A stretch of 64,000 nucleotides of DNA. It comes from Achromobacter sp. HZ34 (GTDB taxonomy: Bacteria; Pseudomonadota; Gammaproteobacteria; Burkholderiales; Burkholderiaceae_B). The notes beneath the pieces were generated by a model. The model saw nothing but the letters and a program-made list of their open reading frames with translations. It was not told the DNA's origin and searched no databases. The stretch is taken from assembly GCF_002209485.1 (NCBI RefSeq), contig NZ_NJIX01000009.1, positions 1-64,000 on the forward strand. The letters run 5' to 3'. Position numbers and translations under genes: made by a program. Each line of letters opens with the position of its first letter. Position 1 is the stretch's first letter. This document shows, piece after piece, positions 1-9,037 of the stretch.

Positions 1-150
1 TCGGCTGCGCCGGCTTCGGCTGCGCCGGCCTCGGCTGCGCCGGCTTCGGCTGCGCCGGCCTCGGCTGCGCCGGCTTCGGCTGCGCCGGCTTCGGCTGCGC
101 CGGCCTCGGCTGCGCCGGCTTCGGCTGCGCCGGCTTCGGCTGCGCCGGCT
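1..150. repeat. 10 tandem copies of a 15-bp unit inside dnaX
   Basis: Ten uninterrupted 15-bp units (tcggctgcgccggct, last base t or c) encode SAAPA each time. The only differences I see are at the third base of the last codon, so the amino acid repeat is perfect. The array begins at or before base 1, so the true copy number may be larger. It falls in the flexible tau linker, where length change in multiples of five residues would keep the reading frame. Confidence 0.95.
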
Positions 151-957
151 TCGGCCGGCGCCGGCTCGCCGCCTCCTTGGGATCAAACGGATGCGCCGGC
201 TTCGACGGCTGCCGTGGCGCCGGCGGGCACTGGCTCCACGCAGGCACCTGTGGCAGCGCAAGCGCCCGTTGCAGAGCCCGCCGTCGCCAAGCAAGCGCCC
301 GCCGCCCAGCCCCCCGCCGCTGACGAACCCCCATCGTGGGTCGACGAAGTCATCCCGGACGATGCCCAGGGCGGCTACGCTGGTGACGGCGCCTACTTCG
401 GCAACGAGGACGGTTTCACCGCCAGCGCCGACGCTGACGACGACGGGTTCGAAACCCTGAGCGCCGGCATGCCCGCCGACGATGCCCCCCGCCGCGCGCC
501 GGTGGCCAACCGCGCCCCCGCCGGCCGCCGTGCATCCCGTGCGCCACGCCTGGCCGACATGGACCCCGCATCCTGGCCCGCATTGGCCGCCAAGCTGCCG
601 GTCACCGGCCTGGCCGCCGAAGTGGCGCGCCAGAGCGAATGGGCCGGCCTGCAGGGCGATCTGGTGCGCCTGCGCCTGGCCGTAAAGACCCTGGTCGACA
701 GTGCCAGCAAACAGCGCCTGCAAACGGTCCTGTGCGAACACTTCGGCCAGGCCGTCCGCCTGGAAGTCGAGTTCGGCATCACCGGCGACGGCACGGCCCA
801 CGCCGTCGCACAGCACGAACGCGCAGCTCGCCAGCAGGCCGCGGAGGAAGCGGCCGTGGCCGATCCGTTCGTGTTGGCCCTGGTCAACGATTTCGGCGGC
901 AAGATCGTGCCCGGTTCCATCCGCGCCATCGAACCGCCGCTGGCCGCCGCGGCATGA
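1..957 (+). CDS. dnaX: DNA polymerase III subunit gamma/tau, C-terminal part (5' end outside window)
   Basis: The frame is open from base 1 to a TGA at 955-957, giving 318 codons without the ATPase part. The first 50 residues are ten SAAPA repeats, followed by a Pro/Ala-rich acidic linker (motif PSWVDEVIPDD) and a folded C-terminal domain starting near the motif ASWPALAAKLPVTG and ending in DPFVLALVNDFGGKIVPGSI. That end is typical of tau domain V, which in the family binds the polymerase alpha subunit, while tau links the polymerase to the DnaB helicase. The next genes are ybaB and recR, the standard order dnaX-ybaB-recR, which supports the call strongly. The programmed frameshift site known from some dnaX genes is not in view. 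The repeat linker is unusually regular. Confidence 0.93.
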   Translation, partial: SAAPASAAPASAAPASAAPASAAPASAAPASAAPASAAPASAAPASAAPASAGAGSPPPWDQTDAPASTAAVAPAGTGSTQAPVAAQAPVAEPAVAKQAPAAQPPAADEPPSWVDEVIPDDAQGGYAGDGAYFGNEDGFTASADADDDGFETLSAGMPADDAPRRAPVANRAPAGRRASRAPRLADMDPASWPALAAKLPVTGLAAEVARQSEWAGLQGDLVRLRLAVKTLVDSASKQRLQTVLCEHFGQAVRLEVEFGITGDGTAHAVAQHERAARQQAAEEAAVADPFVLALVNDFGGKIVPGSIRAIEPPLAAAA

Positions 958-1031
958 AGCGCGCCGGCCAGAACCCAAAGCCCAAAAACTGAAGACTCCC
1001 CCTCCTCATTTCCCAGAAGGACGCACCCATC

Positions 1032-1358
1032 ATGATGAAAGGACAATTGGCCGGTTTGATGCGCCAGGCGCAGCAAATGCAGGAAAACATGAAGAAGGCC
1101 CAGGAAGCGCTGGCCGACATCCTGGTCGAAGGCGCCTCCGGTGGCGGCCTGGTCAAGGTGACGATGTCCTGCCGCCACGACGTCAAGCGCGTGGCCATCG
1201 ATCCCAGCCTGCTGGGCGATGACAAGGACATGCTGGAAGACCTGGTCGCGGCGGCGTTCAACGACGCGCTGCGCAAGGCCGAAGCCACCAGCCAGGAAAA
1301 GATGGCCGGCGTGACCGCCGGCATGCCCATGCCCCCCGGCATGAAATTCCCCTTCTGA
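1032..1358 (+). CDS. ybaB: YbaB/EbfC nucleoid-associated protein
   Basis: A 108-residue protein beginning [20 protein letters not shown], a helical N-terminus rich in Gln and Met, followed by the family core ([21 protein letters not shown]) and ending in a Met/Pro-rich tail. YbaB/EbfC proteins are small homodimeric DNA-binding proteins that coat DNA and are nearly always encoded between dnaX and recR, as here. An AAGGA Shine-Dalgarno lies about 10 nt before the first ATG; a second ATG follows at once. It lies 74 nt after dnaX and 13 nt before recR, so the three are probably co-transcribed. Confidence 0.95.
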   Translation: MMKGQLAGLMRQAQQMQENMKKAQEALADILVEGASGGGLVKVTMSCRHDVKRVAIDPSLLGDDKDMLEDLVAAAFNDALRKAEATSQEKMAGVTAGMPMPPGMKFPF

Positions 1359-1371
1359 TCCACGGAGCCGC

Positions 1372-1980
1372 ATGGAGCCCTTGCTGCCTGAACCCGAGCC
1401 GCTGCTGGCGCTGATCGAGGCGCTGCGCCGCCTGCCCGGCGTCGGCGTGCGTTCGGCGCGCCGCATGGCCTACCACCTTCTGCAGCACGATCTGCAGGGG
1501 GCCGAGCTGCTCGGCCGCGCGCTGGCCGGCGCCACCACCAACCTGCGCCACTGCGCGCGCTGCAACAGCTTCGCCGAAGACGAAATCTGTGCAACGTGTG
1601 CCAACCCGCGCCGCGACCCCTCGCAGTTGTGCATCGTCGAGACCCCGGCGGACCAGAACATGATCGAGTCCAGCCACGGTTACCGCGGCCTGTACTACGT
1701 GTTGATGGGCCGGGTGGCGCCGCTGGAAGGCGTGGGCCCGCGCGAGCTGGACTTCGAACGCGTGCTGCGCCGCGCCGCTGATGGCGTGGTCACGGAAGTC
1801 ATCCTGGCCACCAATTTCACGGCCGAGGGCGAGACCACCGCCCATTTCCTGGGCGAAGCGCTGCGCGAACGTGGCTTGTCGGTAACGCGTCTGGCGCGGG
1901 GCGTGCCCGCCGGCAGCGAGCTGGAATATGTGGACGCCGGTACGATTGCCTGGGCGCTGATGGAGCGTAAGTCCGCATAG
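1372..1980 (+). CDS. recR: Recombination mediator protein RecR
   Basis: 202 residues, the usual length. Visible are the N-terminal helix-hairpin-helix ([20 protein letters not shown]), the C4 zinc finger ([16 protein letters not shown], about residues 64-79), the Toprim segment beginning with [10 protein letters not shown], and the C-terminal motif [19 protein letters not shown]. RecR acts with RecO (and RecF) to load RecA on SSB-coated single-stranded DNA. A GGAG Shine-Dalgarno is 5 nt upstream of the ATG. The gene ends the dnaX-ybaB-recR block; a 14-bp tandem repeat follows directly after the stop. Confidence 0.96.
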   Translation: MEPLLPEPEPLLALIEALRRLPGVGVRSARRMAYHLLQHDLQGAELLGRALAGATTNLRHCARCNSFAEDEICATCANPRRDPSQLCIVETPADQNMIESSHGYRGLYYVLMGRVAPLEGVGPRELDFERVLRRAADGVVTEVILATNFTAEGETTAHFLGEALRERGLSVTRLARGVPAGSELEYVDAGTIAWALMERKSA

Positions 1981-1982
1981 AA

Positions 1983-2024
1983 GCGGCGGCATAAACGCAG
2001 CGGCATAAACGCGGCGGCATAAGA
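1983..2024. repeat. Three tandem copies of a 14-bp unit behind recR
   Basis: Units at 1983-1996, 1997-2010 and 2011-2024 read gcggcggcataaac, gcagcggcataaac and gcggcggcataaga. They start two bases after the recR stop codon. I see no coding role and no terminator hairpin here. Similar 14-bp arrays follow carB and greA. Confidence 0.85.
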
Positions 2025-2068
2025 ATGCCGACATGAAAACGTCGGCCTGAAACTACGGAGACGCCAGG

Positions 2069-3346
2069 ATGTCAGCCTTGGCTGGATTGAAAGTACTGGA
2101 ACTGGGCACGCTTATCGCGGGCCCTTTTGCTGCCCGCTTGTTCGGTGAGTTCGGTGCCGACGTCATCAAGGTGGAAACCCCCGCCGGACCGGACGGCAAG
2201 GGCGGCGGCGATCCCATCCGCACCTGGCGCCATCTGCATGAAGGCAATTCACTGTGGTGGACGGTGCAGGCGCGCAACAAGCGCTCGATCGCGCTGAACC
2301 TGAAGGACGAGCGGGCCCGCGAGATCGCCTTGCAACTGGCGCTCGAAGCCGACGTCGTCGTCGAAAACTACCGTCCCGGCGTTCTGGAAAAGTGGGGCCT
2401 GGGCTACGAACAGCTGCGCGCGCGCAATCCCTCCACCATCATGGTGCGCCTGTCGGGCTACGGCCAGACCGGCCCGATGCGCGACATGCCCGGCTTCGGC
2501 GCCATCGGCGAATCGATGGGCGGACTGCGCTACGTGTCCGGCCACCCGGACCGGCCGCCCGTGCGGGTCGGCATCTCCATCGGCGATTCGATAGCCGCCC
2601 TGCACGGGGTCATCGGCGCCATGATGGCATTGCGCCATCGCGATGCCACGGGCGGCCGCTGGGATGGCCAGAAGGGCGGCCAGGGCCAGATGGTCGACGT
2701 GGCGCTGTACGAGTCCGTCTTCAACATGATGGAAAGCCTGGTGCCCGAGTACGACGTGGCCGGCGTGGTGCGCGAGCGCACCGGCGGGGCCTTGCCGGGC
2801 ATCGTGCCGTCCAACACCTACACCACGGCCGACGGCCAGAACATCGTCATCGCCGGCAATGGCGACGCCATTTTCCTGCGCCTGATGCAGGGCATCGGCC
2901 GCGCCGACCTGGCCGCTGACCCGGACCTGGCGCGCAACGACGGCCGCGCGCGCCGCGTGGAGGAAATCGACGGCGCCATCCAGCAGTGGTGCGACGGCCA
3001 GCAGATCGAAGGCGCGCTGGAAACCTTGCGGCGGGCCGACGTGCCGGTAGGCAAGATCTTCAGCGTGGCGGACATGTTCACCGACCCGCAATTCCTGGCG
3101 CGCTCCATGATCGAGCAGCATCATTTCCCCGACGGCACGCCGGTGAAGCTGCCCGCGGTCAGCCCCAAACTGTCCGCCACGCCGGGCGCCACGCGCTGGC
3201 TGGGCCCGGACTTAGGGGAACATACGGAGGAAGTCCTGCAGGGGCTGGGGTATGATTCCGCGACAATCGCAGAGCTGGCCCAATCCGGCGCGATCGGAAT
3301 CCGCCGCCCGCAGGCCGCGGATCACACATCGGAGACACAAAAATGA
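2069..3346 (+). CDS. CaiB/BaiF family (class III) CoA-transferase
   Basis: 425 residues. The N-terminus (LAGLKVLELGTLIAGPFAARL, then FGADVIKVE) is the classic start of formyl-CoA transferase/CaiB-BaiF proteins, which move CoA between carboxylic acids through an aspartyl-CoA thioester. The expected catalytic Asp lies in MVDVALYESVF (about residue 210). Other family motifs are NKRSIALNLK, VENYRPGVLEKWGLGY, and RLSGYGQTGP. The stop overlaps the start of the next gene by four bases (ATGA), so it is co-translated with an ABC transporter. That coupling suggests the transporter imports an organic acid or its precursor that is then activated to a CoA ester; the substrate cannot be told from sequence. 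Confidence 0.9.
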   Translation: MSALAGLKVLELGTLIAGPFAARLFGEFGADVIKVETPAGPDGKGGGDPIRTWRHLHEGNSLWWTVQARNKRSIALNLKDERAREIALQLALEADVVVENYRPGVLEKWGLGYEQLRARNPSTIMVRLSGYGQTGPMRDMPGFGAIGESMGGLRYVSGHPDRPPVRVGISIGDSIAALHGVIGAMMALRHRDATGGRWDGQKGGQGQMVDVALYESVFNMMESLVPEYDVAGVVRERTGGALPGIVPSNTYTTADGQNIVIAGNGDAIFLRLMQGIGRADLAADPDLARNDGRARRVEEIDGAIQQWCDGQQIEGALETLRRADVPVGKIFSVADMFTDPQFLARSMIEQHHFPDGTPVKLPAVSPKLSATPGATRWLGPDLGEHTEEVLQGLGYDSATIAELAQSGAIGIRRPQAADHTSETQK

Positions 3347-4383
3347 CAGTCACTCGCCGTGAACTGCTCAAGCTGGCCGGCTCGGCCGGCGTCATGAGCC
3401 TGGCCCCCGCCTTCGCGCGGGCCGCGAAACTTGAAAAGACCAAGGTGGCGATCGCCGTCGGCGGCAAGGCCCTGGTGTACTACCTGCCCCTGACCATCGC
3501 CGAAGTGCGCGGCTACTTCAAGGACGAAGGCCTGGAAGTCACCATCGCCGACTTCGCCGGCGGCGCCAAGGCCCTGCAGGCCGTGGTGGGTGGCAGCGCC
3601 GACGTGGTGTCGGGTGCCTTCGAACACTCGCTGAACCTGCAGTCCAAGGGGCAGTACTACCGCAACTTCGTGCTGCAGGGCCGCGCCCCGCTGATCGGTT
3701 TCGGTGTCTCCACCAAGACCATGGCGAACTACAAGTCGCCGGCCGACCTCAAGGGCAAGAAGATCGGCGTTACGGCGCCGGGCTCCTCGACCAATATGGT
3801 GGTCAACTTCTTCCTGGCCAAGCATGGCCTGAAGCCTTCGGACGTTTCCATCATCGGCGTTGGCGCCGGTGCCGGCGCCATCACCGCGCTGCGCTCGGGC
3901 CAGATCGACGCCATGTCCAACACGGACCCGGTGGTCACCGCGCTGGTCAGCGCCGGCGACATGAAGATCATCGCCGACACGCGCACCCTCAAGGACACGC
4001 GCGACATCTTCGGCGGCAACATGCCGGCCGGCACCCTGTACACGGCGCAGAGCTATATCGACGCCAATCCCAACACGGTGCAGGCCCTGGCCAATGCCAT
4101 CGTGCGCGCGGACAAGTGGATCCACTCGGCCAGCATCGACGAGATCGCCAAGGCCGTGCCGGCCAACTACCTGCTGGGCGAACCGGAGGTCTACAAGGCG
4201 GCCCTGAAGGCCAGCCTGGAAGGGCTGTCCCCCGACGGCCTCATCCCCGAGGATGGCGCCGCCACCGCGGTCAAGGCCCTGGCCGCCTTCGTGCCGGACT
4301 TCGATGCGGCCAAGGCCGATCCGTCCAAGATCTGGACCAATGAATTCGCCAAACGCGCCAACGAGAAATACCCGAATGGCTGA
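3343..4383 (+). CDS. ABC transporter substrate-binding protein, SsuA/TauA (NMT1-like) family
   Basis: 346 residues with a twin-arginine type signal (TRRELLKLAG at the N-terminus, hydrophobic stretch, then AFARAA), so it is probably exported folded to the periplasm. The mature part follows the NitT/TauT/SsuA binding-protein pattern: KVAIAVGGKALVYYLPLTIAE, FKDEGLEVTIADFAGGAKALQAVVGGSADV, and KGKKIGVTAPGSST. It overlaps the CoA-transferase by 4 nt upstream and the ATPase by 8 nt downstream. Relatives bind sulfonates, nitrate, taurine, thiamine precursors or aromatic acids; the coupled CoA-transferase argues for an organic acid, which is inference. Confidence 0.88.
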   Translation: MTVTRRELLKLAGSAGVMSLAPAFARAAKLEKTKVAIAVGGKALVYYLPLTIAEVRGYFKDEGLEVTIADFAGGAKALQAVVGGSADVVSGAFEHSLNLQSKGQYYRNFVLQGRAPLIGFGVSTKTMANYKSPADLKGKKIGVTAPGSSTNMVVNFFLAKHGLKPSDVSIIGVGAGAGAITALRSGQIDAMSNTDPVVTALVSAGDMKIIADTRTLKDTRDIFGGNMPAGTLYTAQSYIDANPNTVQALANAIVRADKWIHSASIDEIAKAVPANYLLGEPEVYKAALKASLEGLSPDGLIPEDGAATAVKALAAFVPDFDAAKADPSKIWTNEFAKRANEKYPNG

Positions 4384-5185
4384 AGCAGCACTTTCGCTGG
4401 ACAACATCACCTGCACGTTCGTTTCCCGCGAAGGCGGTGGCCAACGCTACACCGCCGTGCGGGAATCCACGCTGACGGTCGCCGCCGGCGAATTCGTCTC
4501 CGTGGTGGGCCCCACCGGCTGCGGCAAGTCCACCCTGCTGAACGTGGGGGCGGGCCTGCTGGCGCCCACCAGCGGGCAGATCAAGGTGTTCGGCGAGCCC
4601 CTCAAGGGCATCAACCGGCGTGCCGGCTATATGTTCCAGGGCGAAGCCTTGCTGCCCTGGCGCAATGCGCTGGACAACGTCAAGGCCGGCCTGGAATTCG
4701 CGCATGTGCCGGCCGCCGAGGCCGACGAGCGCGGCCGTGAATGGCTGCGCCGTGTCGGCCTGGGCGGATCGGAGGATCGTTATCCGCACCAGATGTCGGG
4801 CGGCATGCGCAAGCGCGTGATGCTGGCGCAGACGCTGATCCGCGATCCAGACATCATCCTCATGGACGAGCCGTTCTCCGCCCTCGACATCCAGACGCGC
4901 CAGTTGATGGAAAACGAGGTGCTGGACCTGTGGATGGCCAAACGCAAGGCCGTGCTGTTCATCACGCACGATCTTGACGAAGCCATCGCCATGAGCGATC
5001 GGGTGGTTGTGCTGTCGGCTGGCCCGGGCACGCATCCTATCGGTGAATTCCATATCGACCTGCCGCGCCCGCGCGACGTTGCCGAAGTGCGCAGCCATCC
5101 GCGCTTCGTCGAACTGCACGCCGCCATCTGGGATGTGCTGCGTGAAGAGGTCCTGAAGGGCTACGCGCAGCAGAAGCGGGTGTAG
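4376..5185 (+). CDS. ABC transporter ATP-binding protein, SsuB/TauB type
   Basis: 269 residues from ATG 4376, which overlaps the end of the binding-protein gene by 8 nt; a longer in-frame extension upstream lies inside that gene and is not believed. Walker A GPTGCGKST is near residue 45, the Q-loop is in YMFQGEALLPWRNALDNV, the signature is MSGGMRKRVMLAQ and Walker B is IILMDEPFSALD, followed by the switch histidine in FITHDLDEA. This is the energy-coupling subunit of the importer whose other parts flank it. Confidence 0.93.
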   Translation: MAEAALSLDNITCTFVSREGGGQRYTAVRESTLTVAAGEFVSVVGPTGCGKSTLLNVGAGLLAPTSGQIKVFGEPLKGINRRAGYMFQGEALLPWRNALDNVKAGLEFAHVPAAEADERGREWLRRVGLGGSEDRYPHQMSGGMRKRVMLAQTLIRDPDIILMDEPFSALDIQTRQLMENEVLDLWMAKRKAVLFITHDLDEAIAMSDRVVVLSAGPGTHPIGEFHIDLPRPRDVAEVRSHPRFVELHAAIWDVLREEVLKGYAQQKRV

Positions 5186-5194
5186 GTCCTAGCC

Positions 5195-5989
5195 ATGTCC
5201 AATATGATCAAACCCGGTTCCAAGTCACTGCGCGTCTGGCAGTTGTCGCTGTTGATTATCCTGTTGCTGGCGTGGCATCTCGCCTCGCGCAGCCAGAACG
5301 TCGCCTTCTTCTTCGGCGAACCCCTCAAGGTCGCCCAGCGGGTGTGGGCCTGGTTCGTCACCGATGCCGACGTCTACCAGCATCTGTGGGTGACCCTGTC
5401 CGAAACCGTGCTGGCCTTCATCATCGGCACCGTCGCCGGCCTGGGCTGCGGCCTGTGGCTGGGGCTGTCGCGCGGCTCCAGCCTGGTGCTGGATCCCTAC
5501 ATCAAGGCCGCCAACTCCATGCCGCGCGTGATCCTGGCGCCCATCTTCGGCATGTGGTTCGGCCTGGGCATCTGGTCCAAGGTGGCGCTGGCCGTGACGC
5601 TGGTGTTCTTCATCGTGTTCTTCAACGTCTACCAGGGCGTGCGCGAAGTCAGCCCCACCTTGCTGGACAACGCCCGCATGCTGGGCGCGGATCGCCGCCA
5701 GTTGCTGCGCCACGTCTACCTGCCGTCGGCCACCAGCTGGGTGTTTTCCAGCCTGCATACGTCCGTGGGCCTGGCCTTCGTCGGTGCCGTGGTGGGTGAA
5801 TACCTGGGCTCGGCCAGCGGCGTCGGCTACCTGATCCTGCAGGCCGAAGGCACGCTGGATGTGAATACGGTCTTCGCCGGCATCGTGGTGCTGACGGTGT
5901 TCGCCCTGGTGCTGGATGGCCTGGTCACCCTGGCGGAAAAGCGGCTGATGAAGTGGCGGCCCAGCGCCGGCGAGACCGAAAAGCTCTGA
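5195..5989 (+). CDS. ABC transporter permease, SsuC/TauC type
   Basis: 264 residues with about six membrane segments, beginning with a hydrophobic helix near residue 13 (WQLSLLIILLLAWHL). The EAA-type cytoplasmic loop that contacts the ATPase is seen as NARMLGADRRQLLRHVYLPSA, and the family motif NSMPRVILAPIFGMWFG is present. It starts 9 nt after the ATPase stop and is the last gene of the unit. A putative terminator follows at 6026-6073. Confidence 0.92.
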   Translation: MSNMIKPGSKSLRVWQLSLLIILLLAWHLASRSQNVAFFFGEPLKVAQRVWAWFVTDADVYQHLWVTLSETVLAFIIGTVAGLGCGLWLGLSRGSSLVLDPYIKAANSMPRVILAPIFGMWFGLGIWSKVALAVTLVFFIVFFNVYQGVREVSPTLLDNARMLGADRRQLLRHVYLPSATSWVFSSLHTSVGLAFVGAVVGEYLGSASGVGYLILQAEGTLDVNTVFAGIVVLTVFALVLDGLVTLAEKRLMKWRPSAGETEKL

Positions 5990-6025
5990 TTCTCAAAGCG
6001 CCGATCCTTTTACGCCGTATCAACC

Positions 6026-6073
6026 ATCCCCGCCCAGGTCGCCTTTCCGGCAGCGCCGCGCGGGGATTTTTTA
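6026..6073 (+). terminator. Possible intrinsic terminator after the ABC transporter operon
   Basis: Arms atccccgc (6026-6033) and gcggggat (6060-6067) pair perfectly and are followed by a T-rich run (tttttta). The loop is long (26 nt) but contains further G/C pairing, so the call is moderate. Confidence 0.5.
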
Positions 6074-6085
6074 TAGGATGCCCGC

Positions 6086-6610
6086 ATGGCCCGCCTGCCG
6101 TATGCCGACCTGACTACCGAAGAAGCCCAGCCCCTGGTTGAACGCATCGTCGCCGAGCGCGGTAGCGTGCTGCTGCTCTACCAGATGCTGTTGCACAGCC
6201 CGCCGGTGGCCAGCGGCTGGTTGAACTACCTGACCGCGATACGGCAGTTGAGCACGCTGCCGGGGGATTTGCGGGAACTGGTCATCATGCGGGTCGCCGG
6301 CATCAATGGTGCGCCTTATGAGGCGGACCAGCATGCGCCCATCGCGCTGAAGGAGGGCATCAGCCAGGCCCAACTGGATGCGCTGGACCGCTGGCAGGAT
6401 TCCGCGCTGTTCGATGCCCGCACGCGTGCCGTGCTGGCGTATGCGGACGCGATGACCCGCCAGGTGCAGGTGCCGCAGGACGTCTTCGACGCCGTCCTGG
6501 CCGAGCTGGGTCAACGCCACACGGTGGAGCTGACCGCCACGGTGGCGGCGTACAACATGGTCTCGCGCTTCCTGGAAGCGCTGCAAGTGCACACCCACGA
6601 CGAAGCGTAG
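6086..6610 (+). CDS. Carboxymuconolactone decarboxylase (AhpD-like) family protein without the CxxC cysteines
   Basis: 174 residues of all-helical AhpD/CMD type: LPYADLTTEEAQPLVERI, then LPGDLRELVIMRVAGINGAPYEADQHAPIA. The segment GAPYEADQH lines up with the usual CxYCxxxH redox site of AhpD-like proteins, but both cysteines are replaced (Ala and Ala) while the histidine is kept. It therefore should not act as a thiol peroxidase; family members without the cysteines include decarboxylase-like and unknown enzymes. It stands alone between two hairpin terminators, downstream of the ABC operon and convergent with tal. Confidence 0.8.
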   Translation: MARLPYADLTTEEAQPLVERIVAERGSVLLLYQMLLHSPPVASGWLNYLTAIRQLSTLPGDLRELVIMRVAGINGAPYEADQHAPIALKEGISQAQLDALDRWQDSALFDARTRAVLAYADAMTRQVQVPQDVFDAVLAELGQRHTVELTATVAAYNMVSRFLEALQVHTHDEA

Positions 6611-6645
6611 GCGCCCCCACGCTGCGTGCGGGCGCCGCGTTTTTT
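6611..6645 (+). terminator. Terminator after the CMD-family gene
   Basis: Starting right after the stop codon, gcgccc (6611-6616) pairs with gggcgc (6630-6635) and a run of six T follows at 6640-6645. The T run reaches the last codon of the convergent tal gene. Confidence 0.6.
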
Positions 6646-7594
6646 ACCGCAGGTCTTCGATCAACTTGTCCAGCTTGACCGCGTCCGCCGCGAAGGCGCG
6701 GATGCCTTCGGACAGTTTCTCCGTCGCCATGGCGTCATCGTTGAGCTGGGTGCGGAAGGGAATCTCGCTGGCATCCACGCGTTCCTGCGCCCCGCCGTCC
6801 GCGGCGGGCTTCAGCTGTGCGGGCACTTCGCCCTGGGTCTCCGCCAGCGTCGTCAGCAGATCCGGGCTGATGGTGAGCAGATCGCAACCGGCCAGGGCCA
6901 GGATCTGGCCGACGTTGCGGAAGCTGGCACCCATGATCTCCGTCTCGATGCCGTGGGCCTTGTAGTACTGGTAGATACGGGTGACCGACTGCACGCCCGG
7001 GTCATTGGCGCCGGCGCGCTCCGCGTCATTCCACTTCGCGCCCTCGGCCTTCTTGTACCAGTCGTAGATGCGCCCGACGAAGGGCGAGATCAGCTTGGCG
7101 CCGGCGTCCGCGCAGGCCACCGCCTGCGGCAGCGAAAACAGCAGCGTCATATTGCAGTTGACCCCTTCTTCCTGCATGACGCGCGCCGCCTGGATGCCTT
7201 CCCACGTCGAGGCGATCTTCACCAGGACGCGTTCGCGGGCAATGCCGGCGGCTTCATACAGGGCGATCAGGCCGCGCGCGCGCTCCACGGTGCCACGGGT
7301 GTCGAAGGACAGGCGGGCGTCCACCTCGGTGGAGACGCGGCCCGGGACGATTTTCAGGATTTCCGTGCCGAAGGCCACCAGCAGGCGGTCGAGGATCTGC
7401 GTTGTCGGCAGGTCCTTGTGCTCGCGCACGGTGCGTTCCAGCAGGGGCTTGTAGGCATCTTTCTGCACCGCCTTGAGAATCAAGGACGGATTGGTCGTCG
7501 CGTCGGTCGGGCGATAGGCGCGCATGGCCTCGAAGTCGCCGGTATCCGCCACCACGGTGGTGTGCTGGCGCAAGGAATCGAGTTGGCTGGTCAT
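6644..7594 (-). CDS. tal: Transaldolase
   Basis: 316 residues, the length of the TalB class. The N-terminal active-site motif DATTNPSL is at residues 31-38 and the Schiff-base lysine is Lys126 in [20 protein letters not shown] and [10 protein letters not shown] are also typical. The enzyme moves a dihydroxyacetone unit between sedoheptulose-7-phosphate and glyceraldehyde-3-phosphate in the non-oxidative pentose phosphate pathway. The gene is single, convergent with the CMD-family gene and divergent from carA. Confidence 0.96.
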   Translation of the reverse strand: MTSQLDSLRQHTTVVADTGDFEAMRAYRPTDATTNPSLILKAVQKDAYKPLLERTVREHKDLPTTQILDRLLVAFGTEILKIVPGRVSTEVDARLSFDTRGTVERARGLIALYEAAGIARERVLVKIASTWEGIQAARVMQEEGVNCNMTLLFSLPQAVACADAGAKLISPFVGRIYDWYKKAEGAKWNDAERAGANDPGVQSVTRIYQYYKAHGIETEIMGASFRNVGQILALAGCDLLTISPDLLTTLAETQGEVPAQLKPAADGGAQERVDASEIPFRTQLNDDAMATEKLSEGIRAFAADAVKLDKLIEDLR

Positions 7595-7863
7595 GAGAGT
7601 CTCGGCGATCGGTTGGGGATGAGGCGTCTAGCGTAGCACCGCTGCGCGTAGCCCACAGCCGGGGCGCTGCGCGGCGGGCACGCGGTAGCGCTGGCAGGAC
7701 TTCGCGGGCGGAGGGCGAATGCGCCGCCCCGGCCCGCGCCAGCGCCCCGCGCAAACAGGGAAAACAGGCCGCTCAGCCTTGACTGGCGCGGGTTTCAGGG
7801 AGAAACGGGCTTTCCGGGTATAATTCCAAGGTTTGATTATCGATTCTGAAACCGGGGTTTACT
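7595..7863. other. Intergenic region between tal and carA
   Basis: 269 bp of GC-rich DNA between divergent genes. On the plus strand it contains a strong -10 for carA near its right end. I see no RNA gene or convincing further ORF; an antisense frame that runs across it lacks any family likeness. Confidence 0.6.
7819..7824 (+). promoter_or_regulatory. Candidate -10 element of the carAB promoter
   Basis: A perfect TATAAT lies 39 nt before the carA start. At 17-18 nt upstream no good -35 is visible, which would fit an activator-dependent or weak -35 promoter. Confidence 0.5.
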
Positions 7864-9027
<1,164 letters not shown>

Positions 9028-9037
9028 AGATTGCACC

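Noticed and set aside
1-150. CRISPR-like array at the window start
   Set aside because: The units are contiguous 15-mers without spacers and lie in frame in dnaX.
7779-7784. TTGACT as the -35 of the carA promoter
   Set aside because: It is 34 nt from the TATAAT at 7819, far outside the allowed spacing.
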